DNA from: Alisma plantago-aquatica
Lineage: Eukaryota; Streptophyta; Magnoliopsida; Alismatales; Alismataceae
DNA length: 64,000 nucleotides
Reading direction: 5' to 3'
Assembly (NCBI GenBank): GCA_963693085.1
Contig: OY856412.1
Span: forward strand, 347,506,457 to 347,570,456
Shown here: positions 1 through 12,619 of the stretch, piece after piece
Layout of the letters: the number at the start of each line of letters is the position of its first letter
How positions within the stretch are numbered: position 1 is the first letter of the stretch
Translations under genes and position numbers: made by a program
Notes under the pieces: model-generated
Seen by the model: the letters and a program-made list of their open reading frames with translations, nothing else
Database searches by the model: none
Told to the model about the DNA's origin: nothing

Positions 1-2640
1 CTCCTTGCATTTTAATTCATGTATTCACAATATGCCAATTTACTATTTGTCATTTTGGGTTTGTACCTAAACACTGACAAATAAAACATCGGTCAGCATA
101 AATCAATATGTTGGTATGTGGGGGAAAACAGAAATTGTGCAACTATGATAACAATGTAATCAGCCAAATATCATTTAACAGCCAAGATTACGTTTTAAGA
201 AATACTACTCAATCCTTGCATATCTTCTATCTTTGTGATGTACCTGCAGTGGATTTGGATACTACCTCTCTCACATGGTAGATCCTCACCCCCATGGCCC
301 TACCTCACAGGTAGACAATACTTAGGGTTGTACAGTCGCATGGCCCTACCCAAAGGTAGCCCAATCCCTAACTCGAGGTGACTTGATGGATCTACCCCAT
401 TGGTAGCCATGTACTAAGTCATCCAATTACCTAATGGACCTACCCATAGGTAGCCATGTACTAGGTCAATCTATCAAGCTACAGAGGGGACTAGGATCTG
501 AGCTAGTAGGCACATATCTTAGGTGATAGTCATATCCACATTATAGGTTGCAAGAATTAAATTCATCCAACAGTTAAATTCAAGTCACCGGTGAAAACTT
601 CAAAAATCCTCAGAAAACTAATTTGGGATATTCATAAGCGTAACCACATACTTGTAACTATAGTTTTAGTGACAGATTCAACTAAGCAGAGAAACCCAAT
701 CAAGCAAGCAAGTATGCACAGAAATCCTGAAATAAATGTACAAAATGTTTTTATCATTATTTATCCAAACTCGTCTTGTTTCTTAGGATTTCTATTCCAA
801 TCTTAGGGTTTCCTTTGAAATTAGGGTTTTGCCTCCACTTTTAGTATTATGAACCCTAATTCAACTAAACTACATCAAAACCTTAAATTTCTCATCTTAA
901 TACTCCTAAGAGACTTAGGATCTTTATTTAGTAACTTATTTCCTTAATCCGAAATAAACATGGTTTTTCTCCTTTTTCACCCTAAATTAGGGTTTCTATA
1001 TGCATTATCCTTCATTTATAGATTAAAACCCTAAATTAGTCAACTTTGCATGCAAAATGGATTGAAACTCTATTTTAATATTCAACAGGTTAATACTTAT
1101 CAAATTAACCTATTAAACCACAAAGATTCATCCTTTATACTCAATTAGGGTTTCCAATTACCTTTTAATATATTTTTCTATAAAATTAATACACTTTTGC
1201 AAAACGAGATAGAACTAGGTTACCAAATCATTTTTATATTGTTCCTCGTATTTTTGTAAGCAACTTTCATATATAAACTTTTCTCATCGTAGTTTTCTAG
1301 CAACATGTATGATTTTTGCAAGAAAAAACATTTTTCTATAATTTCGATTAGAGAGGGTGAATTACCAAATTTTTACAGTCATTCGATCAATGTGTTGCTG
1401 GTCCACCATTTAGATCTGACACTCTGCATCGTGCACCTCCACTTCGTGAGGCAACTTAGCACGCCGGCCCTGGGATCGTTGGATCTCCTCGCGAGTCCAT
1501 GATGGTCCTTGATTGCACGATATCTACTCATCGTCATCTTCTTTCTGTTGTTCGAACCGCGATGGTGCTGAGGCGGAGTCCTTGTCGGAGAGAGAACAAT
1601 CGAGCAAGAGAGAGAGAACTGGGGCTTGGGAAGTAGCCATCACGGTTCGTGAGGGTGAGAGGAATCGAGTGGGGGGTTTTATATAGGACTGGGGGGATCC
1701 TTCTAGGGTTTCTTATCCCCGCCGCCAACTACTCCTCAGCCCAATTGGGTGTTTCATCTAGTCGTGATGAAAACCCGCCAACCTAGGGTCGGGAAGCTTC
1801 GGTTCCCTCTCCTGGTCTCGATGGAACAATTTCCATGAGTGTACATGCACTGGATCAAGAGGAAAATGAAGGGGAAAGTTCCCCCTGTACTCGGCCAAAG
1901 TCCAAGTTTCCCTGGAACTTGACGATGAGCGGTGCATGTTGGATCAAGATCCAACGGCCCACGTCTCACGCATTTAAGCAAAAGGAAACAATTTTCCTAT
2001 TTTTCAAGATAAAACACATTTTTAGGATAATTTGAAAAAGCCATAACTCTCAATTCGTAACTCCTTTTTATCTCAAATTTTAAGGGAAACTCATTTATGA
2101 TTTAATCTCCCATCATGCCAAAATTGGGATCATTATCTAAAGAAAACGAGTCCTTTTCTTCAGTTGCAAGTTAACACTTAAATATTTATATTTTCCACAT
2201 ATTTCCTCTTTCCCTAGCCATTATATTATTATCTTGGGTTCCTTGAACCTCAAGGAACCTTAATATTCCGAAATTTTATCTTGGGAAATATTCCTTAGCC
2301 TTTTATTCTTTTTTTATCTATTTTCTTATTTATTCCTTTATCCAATTGAATTCCTTTTTCTTTTTCTCTCAATTGAGCTCAATAGCCAATAAAGCCCATT
2401 AAGAAAACAAGCAAGGCTATTATGCACGAAAATCATTCAAATCAAACCATTAAACCAACCATTGATTTCATTTATCTTTTAAAAGGAGATTTGTAAATCT
2501 CATTACATGGTTTAGGAAAATGGGTTTATAACAGCAGTATTTAATTAAAGTCCTAATTAAACATCGTCAAATTATATTTTAATCAAATAAAATCAAAAAT
2601 GTTTTTATAAACTATAAATTTCTCTTATAAAATCAAATGA
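1..2640. other. Gene-free stretch, possible minus-strand LTR
   Basis: I see no supported gene here. The open frames are short and show no domain. A TATA-like box on the minus strand at 1677-1684 is followed on that strand by a CT-rich leader, and the stretch near 250-475 repeats a 'ctacc...ggtag' theme with the phrase ggtagccatgtacta given twice. Seven AAACCCTAA-like words lie between 800 and 1710. These traits would fit the LTR of a minus-strand gypsy element, but I found no partner LTR, primer site or polypurine tract, so the class stays open. Confidence 0.3.
1677..1684 (-). promoter_or_regulatory. Candidate TATA box, minus strand
   Basis: The minus strand reads CCTATATAAAA at 1677-1687, followed by C/T-rich sequence that would be the start of a transcript running towards 1500. 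No coding region follows, so it is best read as a possible LTR promoter. Confidence 0.3.
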
Positions 2641-2669
2641 AAACAAACAACACATTTTCCATACGATCA

Positions 2670-3340
2670 GTACTTGAGAAAGACAAGTTTAATTGGAATA
2701 ATTTCCATGAGTGGTTCAAGATGTTAAGAATTGCTCTCACACAAGAGTGCAAGCTCTATGTCCTATAAACACCTTAGCCAGATAAACCTTCTCATAGTGT
2801 GGCTAAGGCTGACAAAGATGCTTACAAGAAGAACTCTGAGGATGTTGTAGATGTCAAATGTCTAGTGTTGTGAGTTATAGAGACAACATGAGAATATGGA
2901 TGTGATTGAGATGGTAACACATCTTAAGAACATGTACCAAGATCAGGCAAGACAAGAGAGATATGAAGTCCCCAAGACATTGTTCATGTACAACATGGCA
3001 GAAGGAGATCTAGTAGGTATCAAATTGCTTAAGATTATTGGGTATGTGGAGAATCTTGCTAGACTGGGATAACCTTTGGGTCAATAGTTGGCCACAGATG
3101 TGATTTCACAGTCACTTCCAGAGTCACATAGCCAGAACAATTTTGACATGTCATTGTCAGAATTGCTTGGCATGTTGAGGACTGTTGAAGCACAAATAAA
3201 GAAGGACAAACCCAAATCCATGATGATGTTCAACAAAGGAAAAGGGAAGTCCAAGGGCAAAGGAATAGCTAAGAACAGTTCTAAAGCTAGATAAAAGTCC
3301 AAGTCTTCTACACTCAAACCAAAGGGAGGGGTGAACAAGG
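2670..3340 (+). pseudogene. Copia A1 gag, broken
   Basis: The N-terminal part contains DKFNWNNFHEWFKMLRI, the usual opening of the plant copia gag (UBN2/DUF4219 type). Near 3088-3294 comes the helical SLPESHSQNNFDMSLSELL block followed by a Lys-rich tail. Stops occur, for example at about 2766 and 3070. Gag would form the virus-like particle that packages the RNA. The zinc knuckle that should follow (near 3345-3400) has lost its first and last Cys. Confidence 0.7.
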
Positions 3341-3344
3341 GAGG

Positions 3345-4640
3345 CAATTGTCACAAAACTGTCACCAGCGTGGACATTGGAAAAGAAATTTCCCTCTCTG
3401 TCTGGAGGAATTGAAGAAGAAGGAGGGGATAGATATATCCACATCAAGTGTTTACATTATTGAGATAAACTTATCTACTTCTTCATCATGGGCACTAGAT
3501 ACCATATGTGGATCTCACATATGCTTGAATATGAAGGATCTCAAAAGAAGTAAGCCTTTATGAAAGGGTGAGGTCAAACTACGCATTGTAAATGGAGCAA
3601 CAGTCGTTACCACCGTAGTTGGAACCTATAGTTTATCTCTACCCACGGGGCTTGCAATAGAAATAAAGAATTGTGATTTTGTAACTTCCATAAATAGAAA
3701 CATTATTTTTGTATCTTGTATGGACAAGGATGGATATGAATTTCATATGAAGAATAGTTGATGTTCTATTTCAAAGATGTGATCCTTTATGGCAGTGCCC
3801 CAATGTCCTATGGTATTTATTTATTATATCTTAAGACAAATGTTTATTACATAAATACAAAAATATCAAATCTCGATAACTCAAACAAGGCATATATTTG
3901 GAATTGTCACCTTAGACACATCAATGAGAATCACATTTCTAGACTCCATAAAGATGGTTATCTATACTCTATGGATTTTGAATCAATGTAGACATGTTAG
4001 TCTTGTTTGTTGGGCAAGATGACCAAAACTCCCTTCATTGGTAATAGTGAGAGGGATAGTGATCTATTAGGACTCATACATATAGATGTATGCGGCCCTT
4101 CTAAAATAAATGTTAGAGGTGTGTATTAGTACTTTATTACCTTCACTTATGACTTCAAAAGGTATGGTTATGTTTACTTAATGAAACATAAGTCAAAAAC
4201 TCGTGAAAAGTTTAAGGATTTCATGAATGAAGTACATAACCAACTTGGTAAAAGTATTAAGGAACTTCATTCTGATTGAGGTGGAGAATACTTAAGCTAA
4301 GAGTTTGAGGACCTTCAATGAGACCTTGGTATCGTATAACAATGGACTACACTTGGAACACCAAAACATAATGGTGTATTAGAAAGAAGGAATAACACAT
4401 TGCTAGATATGGTACGATCAATGATGAGTTTTGGTGATCTTCCAACTTCCTTCTAGGGTTATGCTCTAGAAACTACAATAATAACACTTAACTACGTACC
4501 TTCTAAATTGGTTCAAAAGACACCATATGATACATAGATTGGGAAACGTCCCAAGATGTCTTTTATGAGGATTTGGGGGTGTGAATCTTATGTCAAGAAA
4601 ATGTTTTTTTAAAATCTCAGCTCTAGATAAGCTAAATGTT
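3345..4640 (+). pseudogene. Copia A1 zinc knuckle, protease and integrase, broken
   Basis: A degraded knuckle (NCHQRGHWKRN) is followed by the aspartic protease core WALDTICGSHIC, where the family has D-S/T-G. Then comes the GAG-pre-integrase motif WNCHLRHINENHISRLHKDG at about 3897-3956 and an integrase core with HIDVCGP, a degraded HSD-GGEY region (about 4270-4290), PKHNGVLERRN (about 4360-4390) and the WGCESYVKK block. The reading frame has many in-frame stops. Integrase would have joined the cDNA to the host chromosome. Confidence 0.75.
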
Positions 4641-4917
4641 CCTCTATTGGTTATCCCAAAGAAACCTCGGGATAATGCTTGTATAACTCAACTGACAACA
4701 AAGTGTTTGTTGCCAGAGATGTTGCATTCCAAGAAAAGGAATTCGTTTCCAAATTAATCAGTGGGAGGAAAGTAGAACTAGAAGTATTAAACTTGTAGAC
4801 GTATAAGAGGAACATAGAGAGTCACAAACTAATATGGAATCTCAAATTCCTCATGTAACATAGGAACCTTGAAGATCTAGTAGGAGACACCTTGAGCGAG
4901 AAAGATTTGGTTATCTT

Positions 4918-6405
4918 GTGACACAAGAAGGCAGTGAATTGGTAATTGATGATGTGCCAATTACCTACCTAGAAGTTGTTAAGGGACCAAAATCTAAGAA
5001 GTGGCTAGAAGACATGAGATCTGGGATAGACTCCATGTACATCAACAAGGTATGGACCATGGTGGATCCACCTGAAGGGGTAAAACTCATAGGGTGCAAG
5101 TGGGTCTTCAATAAGGAGACTGACATGGATGGTAATGTACAAACTTACAAAGGTTGATTGGTTGCAAAGGGTTTCAAACAAGTTCAAGGTGTTGACTATG
5201 ATGAAACCTTTTCTCCAATTTCCATGGTTAAGTCCATCAGGATCATGTTTGCCATTGCAACTTATCCTGACTATGAGATTTCTAAGATGGATGTTAAAAC
5301 TGCATTCCTTAATGAGAATCTTCTTGAGGATGTGCATATGACACAACCTGAGGGTTATATAAATCCAAAGTATGCAAATAAATTTGGTAATCTACAAAGG
5401 TCAATCTATGGATTGAAGCAAGCATCTCGGAGCTGGAATCTCCATTTTGACAAAACAATCAATGAGTTTGGATTTAGCAAAAATTAAGATGAACCATGTG
5501 TTTACAAGAAGGTTAGTGAGAACATTATTATATTCATCATATTGTATGTGGATGACACATTATTGATGGAGAATGACATACCTAATTTATAGATGGTAAA
5601 GACTTGTTTTGGAAATGCATTTTCTGTGAAGGACTGAGGTGAAGCATCCTACATCGTAGGTATCAGGATCCATATAGATAGATCTAGAAGGATTCTTGGA
5701 CTAAGTCAGAGCACATAAATTGACAAAGTGTTGAAGAGGTTCAACATGGAGGACTCAAAGAGTGGAAACTTACCCATGTCTCATGGCAATGCTATCTCTA
5801 GAGCTCAACCCAAATTTGATGAAAGGAAACACATGAATCAGACTCCATATGCATCTGCAATTGGATCTATTATATATGCATTATTATGTACTCACCTTGA
5901 TGTCTCATATGCCTTGAGCATCATGAGCAGATTTCAATCAAATCCCAATGATGCCCACTTGATCGTCATAAAGAACATACTTAAGTATTGGAGAAGAACT
6001 AAGGATCAATTCCTTATCTATAGTGCTGAGGAAGAGTTGGTGATAAAGGGTTACACCGATGTGAGCTTCCAACTAAAAAAAGATGATTATCAATCACAAT
6101 CAAGATTTTTGTTTTGCCTCAACAACGATGTTGTAAGTGGGAAGAGCTCTAAGCAAGAGATAGTTGTAGATTCTACAATAGAGGTTGAGTATATTGCAGC
6201 ATCCAATGCAGCAAAGGAAGTTGTATGGATCAAGAAGTTCATTTCTGAACTTGGGGTGGTTCCAAGCATCAGTGATGCCATTGATCTATATTGTGACAAC
6301 AATGGGCTATTGCAGAAGCTAAGGAGCTTAGATCACATCAGTGTTCCAAGCACATACAATGGTGGTTCCATCTTATATGATAGACTGTACACCGAAGAGG
6401 TGTGA
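4918..6405 (+). pseudogene. Copia A1 reverse transcriptase and RNase H
   Basis: One reading frame runs through the whole stretch, broken only by in-frame stops (for example TGA at 5155 and TAA at 5485). The start has the copia RT phrase VVKGPKSKKWLEDM...INKVWTMVDPPEGVKLIGCKWVF. The catalytic YVDD is at 5544-5555. RNase H follows, with AIGSIIYALLCTHLDVSYA, KGYTDVSFQ, SSKQEIVVDSTIEVEYIAAS and the DLYCDNNG block near 6285-6305. A frameshift after 6330 is suggested because the usual tail NVDDPLTKAL sits in another frame near 6430. RT and RNase H would have copied the element RNA into DNA. Confidence 0.85.
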
Positions 6406-7639
6406 AGATTTGAATAGTGCCAACCTAAAGCAATGTTGATGACCCCTTGACAAAAGCACTACATTGCATAAGTATGATGGTCATGTTAGATCACATGGGA
6501 TTCGGTTCATGGGTGATTGGCTCTAAGTGCAAGTGGGAGTTTGTTGGTATGTATGCCCAAAGTTCCAATCATATGATGATTGTAATGGCATAACTTGTAA
6601 ATAATTTGATTAATAATAAAGTCAATCTTCCCTTTGTTCTATTTTATTCAGTTATGAGATAGTGATGGAACATAATAAATGTCTAAAGAATGATGTTACT
6701 CAATGACATATATCTTTAGGTGGATGACCTGGACAATGATATTATACATATGTTAAGAGTATGTACATTATTGATGTGTCCCTAGTCGAATGTTATTATA
6801 GATGCAATCTAGACGAGAATAACACATAATACTAGAATGTGTGTTGGTTGATGACAAAATCTCATCATTCATGATATGCAATATCAAACCAAACACATAG
6901 ATACTTGCTAGAGAATAGTGTATTAGACAAACCCACATTGAGAGTGATACATGGAAACCATGGAATTGTAATCAGAGTCATTTCTCATAGTGATGGTGGT
7001 GATTGTGGTTATCACTACACTCATGACATGTTTTTTGATGTACTTTGTCATCATCAAACATGACCTTGAATAAGGGTTGCCATAAAAATGATGCTTAAAT
7101 AAATTCCATCACATGTGGAATGTCTTTGAGTGATGTAGATGGGATTTGTCCCTCCGACATGAGTTGATATCCTGGGCACTTGATAAGTGAGACTGAGAAA
7201 TTCATGGCCATGCTAGTGTGAGTCAATATGTGATATTTATCTTACACATATCTCAAACAATCTTCTCTAGTTCAAATAACATGGATTGAATGATGAAGAC
7301 GATGATGATTTCATGCCTCAAGTCCAATATGTATACCAGAGACAAAGGAACTATACAATCAATGTAACACCAACATTAGATTTTACATTGAAGTTGTTCT
7401 CCAACTTTCCAAATTACTTGGGTAGAAATGATGTCTTTTTAGATTCCAATAATTATTTGTCATATCATATATTGGTTATGGACATTCACTGCCAACATAA
7501 TTTGGGACATATAGGGTCACACACATAGGAATGCTCTTGAAATAGGAGTTTGTTCATGAATGATGTTTAACATCGATTACAAAAGTGTTAGGTATTCAAT
7601 TTATACAACATTGGCCATCAATACTTTGAAAAAACTAGT

Positions 7640-7945
7640 TCAACAAGTGAATCGACCGACTCAGGTGCATGAATTGATTGGCACATGTTTTGAACCGGTT
7701 GTTTGATACATCAATGAGATTGAATCAAGGATTGATGATGATGTCATGTTGTGAATTAATCAAATAGTAATTTCCAAAACAATTGCAAATAACAAACATA
7801 GTGAAATGACCAGTTCATGTATTGAACTATTTGTCTCATGTGTGAACTGATTGGTTGATAGGTGAACAGACTGATTCGACATTCATAGGTTTTTAAAAAT
7901 TCATGAAATTTCGTCTCTTTGACTCCCTAACCGGTTGGAAACCAT
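7640..7945 (+). promoter_or_regulatory. Motif array in copia A1 U3
   Basis: Repeated variants of a short palindromic theme are seen: aatcgaccgactc, gaaccggttg, ccagttcatgtattgaac, gaactgattggttg, gactgattcgac and taaccggttgg. They end about 20 bp before the TATA box. The A2 copy has the same array with clearer gaaccgatcggtt units. By position this would be a U3 enhancer; function is inferred. Confidence 0.5.
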
Positions 7946-7959
7946 GACCCTAACCCTGC

Positions 7960-7968
7960 TATAAATAG
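7960..7968 (+). promoter_or_regulatory. TATA box of copia A1 LTR
   Basis: TATAAATAG lies in a GC-richer context. It is conserved at the matching site of the second family-A LTR (30501-30509). It would drive the element's RNA from U3. Confidence 0.6.
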
Positions 7969-8432
7969 AGGGGTATTGGGGGCTTTTCAGAAACAATAAT
8001 AAGATCTAACAATTGTTGTCTTCTCTGGTTTTGGTAAACAAGAGAGACTGAGCAAATAATTGTGGGAGAGCAAGCTGATGCTAGCACATCAATTACAAGG
8101 GACAACTCCTTCTTGTCTTTTCATCTAGAATGATAGGAGTTCCTAGTGGTATGCATGAACTTCTCTTGAGGTGAGAGGCACTTGCACAGCTAGGAGGACA
8201 CCATCAACCATTTTCCGTGGTATCCATCCAGGAGGCTGACAACGACAGAAGTCCAAGTGCAACTTGAAGAAAGGTTGTAAGGGAATTGTCATTGGACTCA
8301 CTCCAGGACCAGGTATAACCTTCCAACCATCTTTTCCATCTCATACTTTTTGAAACAATCTACTGTTTAGTGGGAATATGGGAAGTAAAACTTTTGTTTC
8401 CACATCCATATCTGATGCCATATTTCCCAACA

Positions 8433-9390
8433 ATTTTCTCCAGTCAAGACAGCCAATACAACAAATAAGTTGGAACAGGCTTCATTGATGAGATAGATCA
8501 CTTGCATGGCATACCAATTACCATAATGTCTGATAGAGTTAATATTCACTTTACTAGCAGTTTTGGGAGCATTTAAATACACAGATGGGGATGTAGTCGA
8601 GGCTTTGTATGACTTTTCAACCGCACATGGATGGTCAGTCTGAAAGGACCATACAAACATTAAGGGATCTATTGAGGGCATTCATGCTTCAATTTCTTGG
8701 TAGTTGGGATGTTCACCTGAGTTTGATTGAGTTTTGCCACAACAACAATTACTAGAGGAGAATAACCATGCCATCATATGAGTCTTTGTATGGTAGATGA
8801 TGCATGTCACCTCTTTGTTGGTATGATGCATGTGAGTATCAGCTATTGGGTCATGAATTGGTTCAACAGACTGCAGAGATGATCAAAGTGATTCAACAAC
8901 AGCTGGTGGTAGCCCATGATTGGCAGAAGTCATATGTTGATAACCATCATAGATCATTGGAATTCTGTGTTGGAGACTGCATGCGTCTTAAAGTTTCCCC
9001 TTATAATTACATGTTGAGGTTTGGTAAGAAGGGTATGTTGGCTCCTAGGTTTATGAGGCCATACTATATCATAGCAAAAATTAAGAAGGTGGCATATAGA
9101 GTGGAGTTGCCACCAGAGTTTCACCGGCTACAGAACATGTTCCATGTTTTGATGTTGAGGAAGTGTCATCTTGATACAGAGAGACGTTACAACTAGTGGA
9201 GGAAGAGTTAGATGATGATGTTACCTATTTTAGGGCCTAGTGTTTATCTTAGATAGACATGTGCAGAGCTTAGGAAGAAGGACATAGCCTTTGTTTAGGT
9301 GTTGTGGTATCATCGTGTTGTAGAGGAAGCTACATGGGAATTAGAGGCTGAGATGCATAGGAAGTACCAATCCTTGTTTGCTTAGGATTT
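8433..9390 (+). pseudogene. Chromovirus integrase C-terminus (Tekay/Del-like), broken
   Basis: Starting exactly at the copia LTR edge, the decayed frame shows a VKTANTTNKLEQ-like stretch, then TDG..., SLYGR and SPLCWYDACEYQLLGHELV. The longest open part (8804-9196) has the integrase C-terminal domain VGDCMRLKVSPYNYMLRFG, GMLAPRFMRPYYI and a VAYRVELPPEFHRLQNMFHV motif. Near 9310-9385 the frame reads YHRVVEEATWELEAEMHRKY, the end of a chromodomain as in Ty3/gypsy chromoviruses. The minus-strand fragment at 15350-16640 is closely related. Confidence 0.8.
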
Positions 9391-9400
9391 TGAGGGGGAA
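9391..9400 (+). promoter_or_regulatory. Polypurine tract of the chromovirus fragment
   Basis: The purine run tgagggggaa sits between the pol stop and the putative LTR start TGTTAC at 9406. The related minus-strand copy has a similar site (ggatttcggggaagaaatcc read on minus) before TGTTAGGGG. Confidence 0.5.
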
Positions 9401-9405
9401 ATCCT

Positions 9406-10980
9406 TGTTACATTTTTATGGTTGTAAGTCCCTATACCCTACTTAATCTATAAACATAATTTGTTTAACATGATTGGATTAATTTGTTGCTCAATCTTGA
9501 AAGTTAAATATGGTTTGTAAAGTCTCTCTGATGATGAAACTAGGCTTATAATCTTAATCAAAATAGACTTTATTTACAACTCATGTAAATTATGGACCTT
9601 TATGAAAATAAACCTTTTCTGGTGAGATGAACATAATAGAGACACTTTCTTGAGCTTATTCATGTTGCATATTGAATTTATAATTTTACTTCTCCTTTAG
9701 ATGCTTTTGATTTGCTTTGATGAAATTTGCAAAAGCTTGGTGAGATGATGTTGATGTGTTTCATCGACGGATGAAACCTTGTGACCCTTTTGTTTTCCTA
9801 GAGGTCGATGACTTTTTAGTTACTATTTTCTTTTGGATGATCATGTGTTTCTTGGTGGTAGATGAGTTTCCAGGTGGTCGATGGTTCTTTGGTGGCCGGT
9901 GGACCTACTAATGGCTAGAAAGGGAGTTCATCATCCAACATGATCTTAGTGATCAATGAGCTTTAGGTGCCTGATGGATTTTATGACATGTTGATGATGG
10001 TTTCTATGATGGATTGATTGATGGAATCTAGGTGACCAGCGAGATTTGACCGATGGGGTTTGGTGATCGACAGGTTGGCGACGACTGATGGATTTCCCTC
10101 CCCTGAAGGGATTTTTGGACATTGGTTGATGGATGTTCTGCCCAATGATATTTCTATGTCAGTCCTATATATACCCCCTCCTACTCTCTTTTTTTCTCAT
10201 TTTGGATGAGCTTCAGTTGTGAATAGAGGTTTCGGAACATAATCTATGGAGATCTATTGTTGACGAAGCTTCATGGGGGATGATTATTTGAGGATTTTTG
10301 TGGATGCATGTGCGGGAATCAAGGTTCCTTGGTATGATATTGAGTTGTTGATTGTCTTCCCTTCTTCTTTTGTGTAAGTTGTTTCTCTTATACTCATTTT
10401 CTTGCTTTTCTTTGCCCTCCTTCCTCATGCAGTCGAACATTATTGTTTTCTTGGTGTTTTCTTGATGGAACCCTACACATGTTGGTTGATAACTTTCTTT
10501 TTCTTCTTCCTTGCTCTAGTTTCACCCTGTTCGAGGTGATCATAGGTGTTTTTGGAAGTTTTGGGGGGTTGAGCTTAATACTTTGTTTCTAATTTTGAGA
10601 GTTCCATCCTAAAGTTTGATTTTCATCTCTCTACTAGGCGAGTTATATAACTTTGAATCCATCTCTTACCTACCTTTCCACATGCAAGTTGTTAATCTTA
10701 CTTTACAACTCCTAAAATGTTAAATGATAGACTTTATAAGTGTTGTTTCTTGTCACTAAATGATGATTCATCCATTTCAAATATAATTCAAATTTTTGTG
10801 AACATTATTTATGGAACATTGAACTAATCTTTAAGTGTAAATAGTTTAAAATCCAAAATATTAGTGATTAAACTAGTGTTATGGTGACATATAAAGTGGT
10901 TGGATGAAACCCTAATGCATAAGGTAACTTCTTAATGTTAAATGTTGAGTGTTGATAATGTGATTACATGGAGTAATATT
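9406..10980 (+). repeat. Chromovirus 3' LTR, right end not located
   Basis: The start is TGTTACATTTTTATGGTTGTAAG; the related stub at 15271-15331 starts TGTTAGGGGTTTATGGCTTGTAAG on the minus strand, which supports the boundary. A TATA box lies at 10166. Upstream of it, 9760-10130 holds repeated gtcgatg/ccgatgg words. I found no matching CA end, so the right limit is only the point where a gag fragment of opposite strand begins. Confidence 0.5.
10166..10173 (+). promoter_or_regulatory. TATA box of chromovirus LTR
   Basis: TATATATA in the context gtcctatatataccccctcc, followed by a C/T-rich run as expected near a transcript start. The repeated gatgg/gtcgatg words lie directly upstream. Confidence 0.5.
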
Positions 10981-10984
10981 GTCC

Positions 10985-11470
10985 TCTGTTGGCCTAAGTT
11001 GACAAACCAGCCTATGAGGCTTGTCTATGTCCTCGACCTTCACCACTACTAAATTGATGTCTTTGTGAGCCATGCTGACTCTGCCTTGGTTGTTGTCTCA
11101 CCTCATCATTCTTCATGAGGCAATACAACTTTATATGCCCAACCTGGGCACACTTGTAGCACGTCCTGCTCTCATACCATGGCCTTGATGACCCTGTCAC
11201 TAACACTGAAGTTGTATTGTGGGTTGTTGGTGGAGGAAGACTACGACCTCTGCCTTTACTTGGTGACCATTGCTTCTGTGCACTTGACCTCTACGGTGTT
11301 GATGGTGCCGAGAACCTAGGCTTATTAAAGCCTCTAGAAGTCTTTCCCTAGTACTGTGTCGGTCTCTTCTTGGCACTCTTCTCATGCTTCTCAACCACTA
11401 ACTGTTTGATCCTCTTGATAGACTCCATGAACGTGGCAAACTTCTCACGATTCTTGACTTGGTTTTTATT
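10985..11470 (-). pseudogene. Ty3/gypsy gag fragment with zinc knuckle, minus strand
   Basis: Read on the minus strand, a decayed frame shows FMESIKRIKQLVVEKHE, then a Ser/Arg/Gln-rich stretch and the knuckle CYKCAQVGHIKLYC, which fits C-x2-C-x4-H-x4-C (about 11125-11166). This is a nucleocapsid-type gag end, most likely of a chromovirus. The protease and pol that should follow at lower coordinates are absent; the fragment abuts the plus-strand LTR. On its other side it abuts the Tat-1 LTR. Confidence 0.6.
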
Positions 11471-12592
11471 GCACTAACAAATCCTCCTAGGGATGAAATC
11501 CCTAAGTTTTTACCAAAACCTTGTGTAATAGTACCACCCACAAGCGGACGGGTCTTATCTCAGTATAGTTAAGAATCGAATCCCAAGGCACAACATTTTT
11601 AAGAATCTTACTAGTCGAATCTGGATCAACTAAGACTAATATTTAGAATAAGAGTTGATTTGGGTTTAGTTAAACTAATTGCAAGGTAAGTAAAATAGCG
11701 GGATTAAAACTGAGTTTAGATTAATGATGGGAATCACTGGGGAGGAATTGGATTTCACCACCACTACACATGCAAACACATCTAAAACACATCCAGGCAT
11801 GATACAAATATCCAAATGGAGTTGCAAACCATCCGTTAGGAAATAGAGTTTGCGTATGCATCTCTGTAGGCTCGATGTCTCGTTACCCACAAATCACACA
11901 CTTACTACTCCAGAGATATCCCTTCAGAAGTTCTCATTCTAGCATCAACCATGTTAATCGATATTCAATTCCTAAGTATTAAAATTCTCACAGCAAAGGA
12001 ATATAATAGATCATGCAAGGCAAGTGATCAATCCACATGTCATGCATTAAATGATTAACAACGAAATGGAATGTTATATACAATCCATTTAATTTTATAA
12101 GATGAACATGTAAACACGGGTAGTGGGGCTAGTCCCCCCACCCCAGTGAAATGGACTACTCACTCCTCATGATAGAAACAAAAAGAACAAGAGAGAGGGA
12201 AGATTCTGCCATGGTCATGGTGAAGAAGGTGGTCACGGCTCGATGGATAAATGGTCTTCTACATGATGGTGGGGCAGATCTAGATGAAGAGGGGAAGAAC
12301 ACCAAGTCAGACAAGGATGATCTTTTATCTCCTTCTTCCTTCTCTTCTCATGATCTTGCTCGCAGGAGATGGAGAGGTAGATGGATGATGGATGAAGGTG
12401 CTATGAATCTGAAATCCCACCACTTTCGTGGCTAGGAGATAGATCTTGATGGATCGAAGATTGCAAAGTAGCAAGGATACCACAAAGGTAGTCTTTGGCA
12501 ATGGAGATCATCTTCCTTGGCTAGGCAAAGAGCAGCAGCCTGTTGGCATCGTGGAGTAGAAGCAATGCCTCAAATGAAGGAAGGGTTCGTAC

Positions 12593-12599
12593 ATTTATA
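12593..12599 (-). promoter_or_regulatory. TATA box of Tat-1 LTR
   Basis: Minus strand reads CCTATAAATGT. The motif array lies immediately upstream, the same order as in the other two Tat LTRs. Confidence 0.5.
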
Positions 12600-12619
12600 G
12601 GTGCAGATATGGGGAGCAC

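Larger units (their letters stand above)
2660..8432 (+). mobile_element. Ty1/copia retrotransposon A1, decayed, 5' LTR missing
   Basis: Copia domain order is visible on the plus strand: gag (about 2670-3340), aspartic protease (about 3480-3560), GAG-pre-integrase and integrase (3890-4640), reverse transcriptase (4918-5700), RNase H (5728-6405), then a 1,891-bp 3' LTR. No 5' LTR or primer-binding site is seen before gag, so the copy is 5'-truncated or the LTR was lost. Numerous stops show it is dead. The LTR's right edge abuts a chromovirus integrase at 8433, suggesting insertion into that gene. A second, shorter copy of the same family lies at 27816-31027 in the same orientation. Confidence 0.85.
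6542..8432 (+). repeat. 3' LTR of copia A1 (1,891 bp)
   Basis: It begins TGTTGGTATGTATG directly after the purine-rich aagtgggagtt and ends TTTCCCAACA, giving matched TGTTGG/CCAACA tips. Much of it matches the LTR at 29025-31027, including the tip sequences, the TATA region and the stretch after it. The U3 part holds degenerate AACCGGTT/AACCGATCGGTT-type motifs (7640-7900) and a TATA box at 7960. The integrase of another element starts right at 8433. Confidence 0.8.

Noticed and set aside
109..120. TGTTGGTATGTG, same first bases as the copia A LTR
   Set aside because: The match ends after 11 bases and the following sequence is unlike either family-A LTR, so it is taken as chance.
7286..7528. 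Open frame of 80 codons in the copia A1 LTR
   Set aside because: It lies inside an LTR, shows no domain and is not kept in the A2 LTR.
8367..8681. Minus-strand frame of 104 codons
   Set aside because: It spans the copia LTR/chromovirus join and opposes the recognisable integrase on plus.
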